Of a stretch of 64,000 nucleotides of DNA, positions 1 through 12,500 are shown piece after piece. Under the pieces are notes generated by a model. It was given only the letters and a program-made list of their open reading frames with translations. It did no database searches and was not told the DNA's origin. The position numbers and the translations under genes are program-made. The DNA lies in contig JBAIAA010000518.1 in assembly GCA_037893245.1 (NCBI GenBank), positions 620,001-684,000 on the forward strand. Reading direction: 5' to 3'. Position 1 is the stretch's first letter. The number at the start of each line of letters is the position of its first letter. Origin of the DNA: Crossaster papposus. Taxonomy: Eukaryota > Echinodermata > Asteroidea > Velatida > Solasteridae.

Positions 1-321
1 CGTTTTTACTAAGGTCTATTAGGGTCTACTACGGTCACACCATACTACGTTCAACTACGTTCATGACCGTAAGATGTGACCACCGCTTTAAATTAAGAGG
101 TTCTGATTTTTTTATTTTAACCCTTTGATGCACAAAAGGATCAATGTTCTTGAAAAATAATCTCACGCTTGGGTCCAGTCAATGTCAAAATAATCCCAAT
201 GCAAACTGGTATAACAAGATCTTCTCTAGAGGCCCTCTCAATTTATTTGATTTGTATATTTTACAGTAAGCAGTTTGCAGCAGTTTTGTTCGTATTCCAA
301 AACAATATATAATATTCTTAG

Positions 322-575
322 GAATTCCCTACGAAGTTCGCATCACCACCAGCGACAAGCGTGGGGCCGGGACGGACGCGCGGGTCTACGTCGTCATGTA
401 CGGAGGCAAGAAGGGCGAAGAGACGAGCGGCAAGATCTGGCTGGACGACGGGAAGTTTGCTCGCGGCCGCACCGACGTCTGCAGTGTGGAGATTGGGACG
501 ATACTTAGCCCTCTATCCAGAATAGACATCGGGCATGATAACGCCGGGGTGGGCGCAGGCTGGCATTTGGAGAAG
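322..575 (+). CDS. LOXHD1: LOXHD1 exon 1 of window: PLAT P1, N-terminal two thirds
   Basis: Acceptor cttag at 317-321, donor gtatta at 576. Entry is phase 1 (two bases finish a codon) and exit phase 0. It reads [20 protein letters not shown], then an unusual loop with [19 protein letters not shown], then [18 protein letters not shown]. It combines in one exon the parts that are split over two exons in P3, P5 or P6. The first codon is completed by an upstream exon outside the window. Confidence 0.9.
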
Positions 576-3500
576 GTATTAGAAATGTTTTCTGCAGAGG
601 AATTGATGCTTTGGATGTTGGGCGTCCTGTGTACTGCGCAATGTTAAGCAGAAAGTAAGCTGCTGGTACAGCGTGAATTGAGGACTATGAAATACGGACT
701 CGTTTGCCAATGAAAGGGTATTATAAAGTGACCAGAGGCAGATTTCACGACATGTTCAACTAGTCGACTCTGTCGTGTCTTGTGTAGAACGTGCAGTGTA
801 CCGTAGTTTTTTGGTAAAAGTTTGTGTTCTATGCACACACGTGCGCGCGCGGGAAGTCGGTTTGTGCGCTTTTTATTAACAACTGTTTTCTCTAGCGGTA
901 AAAACAAACATAAAACAGCCATATAAAATGTAGTTTTGTGTAGTTTTGTAGTGTAGTTTTGATGCGTCTTTCGTTAAGTTTCTTGAGTTTCGTAAAATCG
1001 GCCCCAGTTTTCACGGGTGTCCAAATTTCATGTGACAAATTTTATTATCAACCGTTTAGGCCAAATAAAACAAAAAACATGTTTAGCGTCCTGCCTCTTT
1101 GACAAAAAGGAAGGAGGAGGCCCTTTTTTTTGGTGGCCGCCGGACACATTTTTCAAGACAACGCGGCCGGGCTATTTTTCAAGATGGTTACCAGCTTTTT
1201 TCAAAATGGCCGCCACTTGGACTCAGGAAATGACATATTGACTATTTCCACAGCTTTATACACAGTATAAAAGTCTAAAAATACGATTTCTTTCGTCAGA
1301 GATCGTTAAAATTTATCAATTTTTGTCTTTAAAAAAAAAAAAAAAAAAAAAAAAAGGAGGCGGCCTCTAAAATGGAAAGGGGGGGACGCTAAACATGTTT
1401 GTTTGTTTGTTTACTTCGCCTTAAAACTGTCCAAATGACTGGCTCTCGAGGGTAAACTGTCTTAACGTATCGTTTAAATAATAGGTTATAGAAGTTATCA
1501 AACCAGATGCGTGTGTTTTTGTTTGTCATCCCCAGGTTGTGATCGACTGTCCCGCTGCAGGCATTGAGCAGACCTTCCTGTGCAATGACTGGCTGGCCGA
1601 CGATGAGGGCGACAAACGCATCGAGCGGACGCTGACGGACACCAAGTCCATGAGAAAATCCAAGAAACAGAGTGAGTCTGGGAGAAACTTTATAGACGCT
1701 GTGCCCTCTGACGTCACGTTTTTACATCTGTATTCAAATGTGCCCGGCAGTATGCGTGCGCACACATCGTGTTTTACATAAAATTTGCTTAAAGAGTGAC
1801 GTCGCAGGTCAGATCGCCTTTGAATTATGTGACCCCAAATGTAGATACTTTTAAATCTAGGTTAAAAACTCATTTGTTTAAGTTAGCATTTTTGGAATAG
1901 TTAATCAATGTTTGTTTATGTATGTCTTATATATTTAACTTGAAATTTCATTTGATAATTTTTATGTAATTTATTGTTCAGCGCTTAGAGGCTATTTTGC
2001 AATTTGCGCTATATAAATGTCCATTATTATTATTATTATTATCTCTTAACCAAATTTATGTAAAACATGATGCGTGCGCATATTGCCGGGCACATTGGAA
2101 TACATAGTCTATATCATGTTGGCATTGACACAAAATAGGTTTCTCCCTGTGGAGACCTGAACATAATGGGGACAGTGGGAGCCAAAAGGTCTCCACAGGG
2201 TGATTTGGGGAACATAGGGATTGGGGAACATAGGGATTGGGGAACATAGGGATCGGGGAACATAGAGATCGGGGAACATAGAGATCGGGGAACATAGAGA
2301 TCGGGGAACATAGGGATCGGGGAACATAGAGATCGGGGAACATAGAGATCGGGGAACATAGAGATCGGGGAACATAGGGATCGGGGAACTTGGGGATCGG
2401 GGAACATAGGGATCGGGGAACTTGGGGATCGGGGAACATAGGGATCGGGGAACATAGGGATCGGGGAACATAGGGATCGGGGAACATAGGGATCGGGGAA
2501 CAGAGGGATCCGGGAACATAGAGACCGGGGAACATAGAGACCGGGGAACATAGAGACCGGGGAACATAGAGATTGGGGAACATAGGGGAAATCGGGGAAC
2601 ATAGGGATTGAGGAACATAGGGATCGGGGAACATAGGGATCGGGGAACTTAGGGATCGGGGAACATAGGGATCAAGAAACATAGGGATTATGGAACATAG
2701 GTACGCACCCATAAGTGTTGCAATGTGGATGAGCTGTTGGTGATTAGCAGCTAAAACACACATGTCCAATTCCTAAACATCAATGTTCAAAACCCGATCC
2801 ATCCTCGCGCTAACCATGTGCCCATTAATTGCACACCCCAATATTCCGCTGCCAAACCCACATTTTGACTCCGCCCTATTTGCAGAGGAGGTGTGGAACG
2901 TGACCGTCTACACCAGCGACGTGCCCAGCGCCGGCACGGACGCCAACGTCCACTTCTGTCTCTACGGCGATCAGGGCAAGTCGGACGAGATCCTGCTGGA
3001 GAACAAGAGCGACAACTTCGAGCGAGGGCAGCAAGACGGCTTCAAGGTGGAGGCGGTCCCCGTGGGCAAGCCTTACAAGATGAGGGTGTGGCACGATAAC
3101 AAGGGCGTGGCTGCCGGATGGCATCTGGAAAAGGTACGATACGTTTTGTTGCCAATTGTAGATGGAGTCGGTTTTAGAAAATGAAACAGTTATTTGTTTG
3201 TTTATTTTTATTTATTTTTAATTTCCTTCAACATCCATCGGCGATATAGCGTCGATTACAGAATAGATAAGCGAGAGAAGACAATGGTTGTAAAAAAGTT
3301 ATAGTTTTAGAAGGTGGGAGGAAAACCCAAGAAGAATATTCAGGGAGAAAACCCACGGAATCAGGCAGGAACTGAAAACCCAATCCACAGTCCCTGCCTG
3401 ATTCCGTTGGTTTTTTCTTCTCTAATGTTGTGCAAACCCGACCCAGAAACCGGCCCGACCTCAAACCGACTTCGGGTCGGGTCGGGTCAGGTTGGGTCAG

Positions 3501-6500
3501 TTTTTCCGTCATTACAGTCGGGTCGGGTCAGGTCAGGTTGGGTCAGTTTTTCCGTCGTTACAGTCGGGTCGGGTCGGTTTCAGTTGTGCGCGTGTAATTT
3601 TCGGGGCATTATTTTTTTTTAGCAATCTTGTGAAAAATCTAAAATAAACTAAAAATACCATGGTACAATAATAATTAAATAGGCACTGTGTTCGTTATTG
3701 TGTTCGTACTAACAGGTCGACCCCCGAATTTGGAGTTGGATGGGCTTGGGGTAATTTGGGTTCAAAGTCTATCTATCATTGTTAATATCTTTATTTTAGA
3801 ATATCTAATATAAAAAAAAAGGCATTTAAAAGAGTAAGATCTATAATTTACCAATATTGCAGTAACTCAATAATGTGACCAGTTCCAACGAAACTGGGAC
3901 AAAGTCGCACAATGTGTTTTATTCCAATGATTTTACCATTTTGAGGTTGATTTTACCATTTCGAGGTTTTAGGTTTTTCTGAATAACAAACTATTATTCT
4001 ACATTCTCCCCAAATTTAAAAATAATCCGCCAGCCAGAAATGTGTTTTTTTGGTCGATTTGTTGAAACAATTGTGTATAGAAATATTACGCTTTTCTGAA
4101 CTTTAAAGCTGTTTATTTCATGATCGGGTTGTCAGGGTTTTATCACTAAATCCTTCTCCTTGGGGAGATAGGGTGGGGGTACATATGTAAATGATACATA
4201 AATTTAAAGCTAAGAGCCTAAAGAATTTGAAGAAAAAAAAATTTAAAACAAATAAAAAACTTTGTTCGGGTTTTGTTGGAGCAAGTCACATATCGACTTC
4301 TTGCACAAACCGCGTCACATTTCGGCTTGGCCCATGGGTTGAATTTGTTTTTTAACTCATTCAGATTGAGATGCAGCGCGTTTCTTCCAAGAAGTCCTTC
4401 ACGTTCCCCTGCAATCGCTGGCTGGCTAAGAGCGAAGACGACGGGGAGATTGTCAGAGAGATGCCGGCAACAGGAGACGGCATCAAGAAACCACTGCCTC
4501 GTAAGTCACTCACAGACATCAATTGATGTGTGTAAACACCTTCCATCGTGGACCCTCCATTGTCCTCCCGTTATCCCTCTTTTGTTTGTACTCGGACCTT
4601 AGGATCTGTACACGATCTGGTACATTGCGTTATGGGGACAACCCATAGGGTTTGTGTAAACTGAAATCTCTCTAATCTCAAACTCAGAACACTCAAAAAT
4701 TCTAAAATTTTCAGGATCACCCTAATTTGTCCTCTTCTTCATTTTCTTTCATTATACCCTAACCCAATTTTACCTTGTTCTACCTTTACTGAAGACCCAA
4801 CGCGCTATGGGGACTTGAAAATGTCCCCACTACTCGGTCTGTCTTTTCCAAACAAAAGAGATAGTCCCCCTAACGCGGTGAGTGCCTACCCAAATAACCG
4901 CGCATATGGAGACTTGTGGGGAAGACCTTTGTTACCCTCTTTTGTTTTTCTTTGTCCTATTGTAATATTTAACGCTATGGCGTTTCCACTCTGGGGTAAA
5001 TAGATTTTTAAGGATTTTCGCTCTGGGGTAAATGTATCCTATTGTCCTATTGTGATTTACCTTCCCCATACGGCTGCGTGTATACGAGCACACACACAGA
5101 CAGAACGAAACTTGGTAGGGACATCGTCCAGTCCAGCACATATCCAGTCACTTGTAACAGTTAGTCAGGCAGGTCGGGTGAACAAAATGGCAATTGGTGA
5201 TCCATGGATCATTCCATTTTCCCTCAGCCTTGCCTCGGGGGCAAACAGAATGCTCCATGGATCACCTCGAGGCTAGCTTTACTACACCACATGAAGCATT
5301 CAATATGTGTATATTATGACATGCTCTGACTTGTACGCCATATTTCCCCATCAAAAGCTTAATTCTTCTGAATATGTGACCCGCTCCATCGTAATCGGAA
5401 TAAGTCGCTGAGGCCATTTTACGCAATTGGCCATTGAATTGTACACATGGGTGAAAATCGTGACCAAGTCGTTTTTCTGAACATTGTATTTTTAGGAAGT
5501 ATAGTTATCACAGTTTATTGTCATTAATGTATTGTATGTAAAAACGATAAATAAAGATGAAAATGAAGAGGATTTGTGTGCGCTGTCCGTGTGATTTTGG
5601 TCAATTTTGTTTTGAAATCTTTTTTTCTCGGAATGTGGCTTCGGCAAATAAATATACAACTGTCATCTTCATCAGACCATAACTCGTTAACCTAAACAGA
5701 TACACATTTGTGATGGGTATCATTAGAAAGCTTATGACATTCCCTTTCTCACCATGTGCATATCTCAAAAAGTCATTTTGCGACTTATTCCTGATTTCGA
5801 TGGAGCGGGTCACATATTTCCCCTATCTGCCCCACTATTACTGACCGGTATGCGACTGCAGCACCAATTTTCAAGCGTTTTTTGTCTCTTTCCGTTCGAC
5901 AGTTGTCAAGTACAAACTTTCGGTGCACACGGCGGACAAGTTCGGCGCGGGGACAGATGCCAACGTCTTCTGTAACGTCTTCGGGGAGCTGGGCGACACC
6001 GGCAAGAGACCGCTCACCAAGTCGGCCACCAACAGGAACAAGTTTGAACGAAAGAACGTAAGTTCGCACCACTCGCGCCCAGTTTTCATTTTTAACTTAT
6101 TCTTCGGTTGTTGTTTCAAGCTGAGAAAAAAACGTAGGGAAAAGCACCGGGCTAATGTGACCACAGCTCTGCGAAAAGGAGTCTGACGTGTTAACCATAT
6201 GTGACCTGTCATCACAAAATGAGAGTAAAGTCAGAAATATTGAAAATTAAGATATTGGTATTTTCAAATTCTTCAGAAAGAAAGCTTTCCAATGGTATAT
6301 AACACTTGGGGGTTTTGCGATAAATAACTTTTACAGCGTTCTAGAAAGTCATGGGTTTCGCAAAACGTGTTTGTGAGAAAACTTACTTTAACCCTCTTAT
6401 GGTTTTACCTTTCAAAACCTTTCAAAATCTGCTTAATGGGCAAAATGGCTATCAATAAGTATGAACCTTTGAAAACGCTCCAGAATTGTTTGCTACTGCA

Positions 6501-9500
6501 CTACTACACCTTTCAAAACCTTTTGAAAGTTTTTGGTTTTTTTCACAAAAGTTTGTTCAGAGAGTTGTTTTACCTTTAGAAATCGTTCATAGGTTCCTTT
6601 TGTCAGACAGTTTTCTCACCTTTCAAAGCCCATCAGTCCAGAAACTTGAAAGGTATTGTTTTTCTCACACCAGTTTGTTCAGAGTTGTTTTACCTTTCAA
6701 AACCTTTCATAGGTTCCTTTTGTCAGACAGTTTTCTCACCTTTCTAAGCACTTCAGTCCAGAAACTTGAAAGGTATTGTTTTTCTCACACCAGTTTGTTC
6801 AGAGTTGTTTTACCTTTCAAAACCTTTCATAGGTTCCTTTTGTCAGACAGCTTTCTCACCTTTCAAAACCCTTCAGTCCAGAAAACTTGAAAGGTTTTGA
6901 AAGGTCTGACAGCTCTATGGTAACTGCACTGTATATAGGAGTGTTAAACATCTTAAACAAAAACGCGCAAAAGATTACAAAACAGGACAAGTAAGGTTCG
7001 GTTGAGCATAGCAACAGCTATGTTCTAATCATTATTTCTTCTTGAAATCTTCCACACAACCTTTCATAGGTTCCTTTTGTCAGACAGTTTTCTCACCTTT
7101 CTAAGCACTTCAGTCCAGAAACTTGAAAGGTATTGTTTTTCTCACACCAGTTTGTTCAGAGTTGTTTTACCTTTCAAAACCTTTCATAGGTTCCTTTTGT
7201 CAGACAGCTTTCTCACCTTTCAAAACCCTTCAGTCCAGAAAACTTGAAAGGTTTTGAAAGGTCTGACAGCTCTATGGTAACTGCACTGTATATAGGAGTG
7301 TTAAACATCTTAAACAAAAACGCGCAAAAGATTACAAAACAGGACAAGTAAGGTTCGGTTGAGCATAGCAACAGCTATGTTCTAATCATTATTTCTTCTT
7401 GAAATCTTCCACACATACAAACTATTGTATAAACAACAAAATATCAAAATTTCGAAAACGTGGGATATTTTTTACGAGAACCCGATTTGCATATTTAATT
7501 ACCGTGTTAATTAGACCAAGGATTTTAATCCAAACACTAACTACGCAAAATCGCGTACATTAAGAGGTTTTCGATCATCTGATCTCGCCCCCAAAAAATG
7601 GGAATATGTAGAGGAGGACTTGGGCTTTCCAAATTACCCAAAATCTTAAAATTGACCACCCCTTCATATTTTGACTTTGGATGGCCATATCTCTGAATCA
7701 CATAGTGCGACTTTACTCTCATTTTGGTGACAGGTCACATATTGTTGCAAAAAGTGTTAGTTGGTCAGAAAGAGCAGGAAATAAGCTTTCTTTTGATATG
7801 GGTAAAGGGTTCTGGCAAAATAAACGGAACTGGGCAGAGGTTGAAATAAGGTTTCTCAAGCATTAGAAAAGAGGATAAAATTCTCCTTTAATACAATGCT
7901 GTTCCTCGCGCTTCAATCAGACATTCCATTAACAAGTTATGGCTTTTTAAAGTTCGCATTTATCAACATGTCGCAAAAGTAAAATATTGAGAAAAAGGCC
8001 AATTACCGATCACAATTCACGTCTGGCAATCGCGAAATAAAAATGAGCGCGTTTTTTTATCTTGCTTTTTTCTCGGCATCCAGGAATGTAAAACTTTGGA
8101 CAGGCCAGTTAAACGATATTTACTATAAAATACAACCCCCCCCCCCCCCCCCCCAGCCAAAATCCACCCATTTCTGATAATTCAAGCAATTACCAATGGT
8201 GTATCCTACCTTTAAGAGAAAAAGTTTGAATCTAGCTGCTTTGCTATGTTGTGTCCCTGAGCTATCTGCTTTACCCGAACTTACCTCTGATCCCGCCCAA
8301 GAGCATAAATATAAGCGGTTACAGGTATTACAGTAATTGGTGACAGACTTGTCATGGTCCTTCGTTCCTACGTACCTTACAACGACAATTCACTACTCTA
8401 CGGACTCCCTCAGAATCAAATATACCGTCTTCAACGTCTTCAGAATACCGCTGCCCGCATCATCACCTTATCTAGGAGGAACTGTCACATAACCCCCATT
8501 TTGAAGGAACTACACTGGCTTCCTGTCTCCCAAAGAATTGTTTTCAAACTCATGCTTCTGGTCCACAAAGCTCTCAACAACAAGGCTCCCTACTACATTA
8601 AGGAACTACTACATGAATATTCTCCAGCAAGAACTCTTAGATCAAGTATATAACCAGCAACTTCTCGAGGAACCAATTGCTAAACGAACATGGGGCGCCA
8701 TATCTTTTTCTGTTGCAGCTCCTCGACTTTGGAATTCATTGCCACTTGAACTCAGATCATGCTATTGTACAACTAGGTTCAAATCGCTTCTTAAGACTTA
8801 CTTGATGTCGCAAATTTTTAAGAATTAATTACTTGTTGTTGTTAACCCTGAGCACCCTGCAGGGTGGATATGTGCGCTTTACAAATCTCATTATTATTAT
8901 TATTATTATAGGTTGACGAGTTTATCATCGAGGCAGTCTCGCTACGTGCCTTAAAGAAGCTCCGTATCGGCCACGACGGTACTGGGGCCGGGGCGGGCTG
9001 GATGCTGGATAAAGTGGTGGTACAACAAGAGGGCAAGACGGACTCGGAAGTTGTCTTCCCCTGCAAGAGGTAATTAGTAAAATGTAGACTGGACCATTAG
9101 TTATTTGTGCTATTATAGTGCTAAACATCCAGAGAATAGTACTAAACAACAACAACATGTTATATCTGTGAATGCTGTATATTCAGAGAGAACTTATAGG
9201 ATTTTGCCTGCGATGCACCTGCGACGCGCCTGGTACAATACAGGTACCATACCGGCACCGTACCGGCACCATATACCGGCACCATATACCGGCACCATAT
9301 ACCGGCACCATATACCGGCACTCTATATACCGGCCGGCACCATATACCGGCCGGCACCGTATACCGGCCGGCACCGTATACCGGCCGGCACCGTATACCG
9401 GCCGGCACCGTATACCGGCCGGCACCGTATACCGGCCGGCACCGTATACCGGCCGGCACCGTATACCGGCCGGCACCATATACCGGCACCATATGTGACC

Positions 9501-12500
9501 TGTCACCACAAAATGAGAGTAAAGTCGGAAATATTGAAAATTGAGATATTTGTATTTTCAACTTCTTGAGAAAGAGAGCTTCCCAATGGTATATAACACT
9601 TGGGGGTTTCGCGATAAATACTTTTTACAGCGCTCTAGAAAGTCATGGGATTTACAAAACGTGTTTGTGAGAAAACTTACTTTAAACATCTTTAACAAAA
9701 CACGCAAAAGATTACAAAAGAGGACAAGTAAGTTTCGGTTGAGCATAGCAACGGCTATGTTCTAATCATTATTTCTTCACAAACATTTCCACACATACAA
9801 ATTATTGTATAGACAACAACATATCAAAATTTCGAAAACGTGGGATACTTACGAGGACCTGATTTGCATATTTAATTACCGTGTTAATTAGACCACTAAT
9901 GGACTTTAATCTAAACACTAACTACGCAAAATCACATAATTTAAGAGGTTTTTGATCATCTGATCTCACCCAAAAAATGGGAATATGTAGAAGAGGACTT
10001 GGGCTTTCCAAATTACGCAAAATCTCAAAATTGACCACCCCTTCATATTTTGACTTTGGATGGCCATATCTCCGAATCACATCGTGCGACTTTACTCTCA
10101 TATTGTGGTGACAGGTCACATATATACCGGCCGGCACCATACTGTGTCATTTTTTTATTTGTCGCGCTAGGTGGCTGGATCGTGATGAGGATGATTGACA
10201 AATCGTCCGGATACTCGTAATGGAATCTTTGTGTCATTTTGTATTTGTCATGCTAGGTGGTTGGACCGTGATGAGGATGATGGACAAATCGTCCGGGAAC
10301 TCGTCCCCGAAGGAAACTCACAGCTTCTCTCCAGTAAGTCAAGATGAATAGTGTGCCATTAAACTTTTGATAATAATCAGTTTTAGATATGTGCAGGCGT
10401 TTTGAATTCCTGAAAAAAACTTTGCGTGTATACACATCATCCGACGCGAACTGGTTGAACTTGGTATAAAAACTGTCATCGTCATCATTTGTTTGTTTGG
10501 TGTTTTTTGTTTCGGGCGCAAATAATTATGCAGATGTTATTTATCTTTTTTGTGGACAGCCACATCCTACCACGTTTCCGTCAAGACGGGCGACGCGCGA
10601 TCGGCAGGGACAGACGCCAACGTTCACATCAAACTCTTTGGGGAAGACGGCGACTCGGGACTGATCCCGCTCAAACAGTCGGAGAACACCAAGAACAAAT
10701 TTGAGCGGGGACGGACCGACAAGTTCACGTTGGAAGCTGTGGACATCGGAAAGGTAAGTCGTCGTTAGTGTGCGTGCCACTTCTGCCACCATAAACGGGG
10801 TGACCATCCACCACATACGAGCTGTAAAGTTGCACATGTTGTTTTTACAGGAGGGACCAAATCACGATTGTAGTGGAGTACTTTCCGAGTATCAGCTTAA
10901 CTACTTGGGGCCAATTTCATAGAGCTGCTAAGCACAAATATTTGCTTAGCATGAACATTTTGTCCTTGGCAAAAACAAGGTTACAGACAAAATTTCCACG
11001 TGATCTTTATTGCTTTTGATTGATAATCAGCTGGTTGTTTGCTTAGCATGAAAAACACGTAGAATATTGGCTGGTAACCTGTCTTTAATGAGCAAAACTT
11101 TTTTGTGCTAAGCAATTTTTTGTGCTTAGTAGCTCTATGAAATTGGCCCCTGGGCCCAATTTCTTGGCTCTGCTTACCCCTAAGCGAAAAATTCCTGCTT
11201 ACTGTAGCAGAAACTTTCGTGCTTACGGTCAGCGTATTTCACACGTTAGCGAGGAATTGTGGCTTCTGCGCATGCATACATCCTGTAACTAAAGGATTCT
11301 GTGCTTTACGTGGTTAGCACAAATTGGTGATTGCAAGTGCGGAAATTTGTGGTTAGCAGAGCCAATAAATTGGGCCAGATATTATGTTGGTTTGGTCTGG
11401 ATAAAGCTGCATAATACAGACACTGGACATTAAATACTTTGCTAAATAAATGTATGAATTAAGCTTTTGAGACAAAAGCATTCAGTAAGTACTCCACCGA
11501 GTACTTTTTGAGTATTTTTTGAGTACTTTTTGAGTATTTTTTGAGTACTTTTTGAGTATTTGTTGAGTACTTTTTGAGTACTTGTTGAGTACTTGTTGAG
11601 TACTTTTCAAGTACTTTTTGAGTACTTTTTGAGTACTTTTTGAGTACTTTTTGAGTACTTTTTGAGTACTTTTTGAGTACTTTTTGAGTACTTTTCGAGT
11701 ACTTTTCGAGTACTTTTCGAGTACTTTTCGAGTACTTTTTGAGTACTTTTCGAGTACTTTTCGAGTACTTTTCGAGTACTTTTCGAGTACTTTTCGAGTA
11801 CTTTTCGAGTACTTTACGAGTACTTTTCGAGTGCTTTTCGAGTGCTTTTCGAGTGCTTTTCGAGTGCTTTTCGAGTGCTTTTTGAGTGCTTTTCGAGTGC
11901 TTTTTGAGTGCTTTTCGAGTACTTTTCGAGTGCCTTTCGAGTACCTTTCGAGTACCTTTCGAGTACCTTTCGAGTACCTTTCGAGTACCTTTCGAGTACC
12001 TTTCGAGTACCTTTCGAGTACCTTTCGAGTACCTTTCGAGTACCTTTCGAGTACCTTTCGAGTACCTTTCGAGTACCTTTCGAGTACCTTTCGAGTACCT
12101 TTCGAGTACCTTTCGAGTACCTTTCGAGTACTTCTGTCCCAAAACTTTGATTAAATAGTATCTTTATGTATCCAAAGTCCCAAGATGTTTTTGGTTCTAA
12201 CAATGACTTCATTTGTTGTCTACCGTCAATGTTTGTCTCTCTTTGATCGCAATTAACCGCTCAATATTTGGTAGTAAACGAGGTACTCGTAAAGCACTCG
12301 ACTGCAACACTGTAGCAAATGGTGTGTACTACCTTTAATTTTGACTCGTTTTGTTTCTTCTTCTCTTTCAGCTGGAGTACATGAAGATCAGCCATGACGG
12401 TTCGGGTCCTGGTGCGGGCTGGTTCCTAGACTCCGTGGAGGTTGATATACCTTCCAGGGGACTGACGTACATGTTTGCTGCCCACCGCTGGCTGGCGGAG

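Larger units (their letters stand above)
6200..7739. mobile_element. TGTGACC-family MITE carrying a nested TTAA element
   Basis: The ends are TGTGACCTGTCATCACAAAA and the complement near TTTTGGTGACAGGTCACA. Its interior is colinear with the copy at 9494-10120, except that about 0.9 kb of CCTTTCAAAACC-rich sequence (about 6390-7305) is inserted after ACTTACTTTAA. Confidence 0.85.

Noticed and set aside
2056-2769. Pro/Cys-rich protein from the minus strand
   Set aside because: It is a translation of the 16-bp minisatellite; all three frames give similar products.
2783-3133. Alternative start of the gene at an ATG upstream of exon 3
   Set aside because: The frame runs through a good acceptor and the added residues match nothing; no promoter signal or conserved leader is visible.
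9105-9569. Gly/Pro/Tyr repeat proteins on both strands
   Set aside because: Translations of the 13/17-bp ACCGGC minisatellite.
11459-12212. [11 protein letters not shown] and [11 protein letters not shown] repeat proteins
   Set aside because: Translations of the 11-bp minisatellite on both strands.
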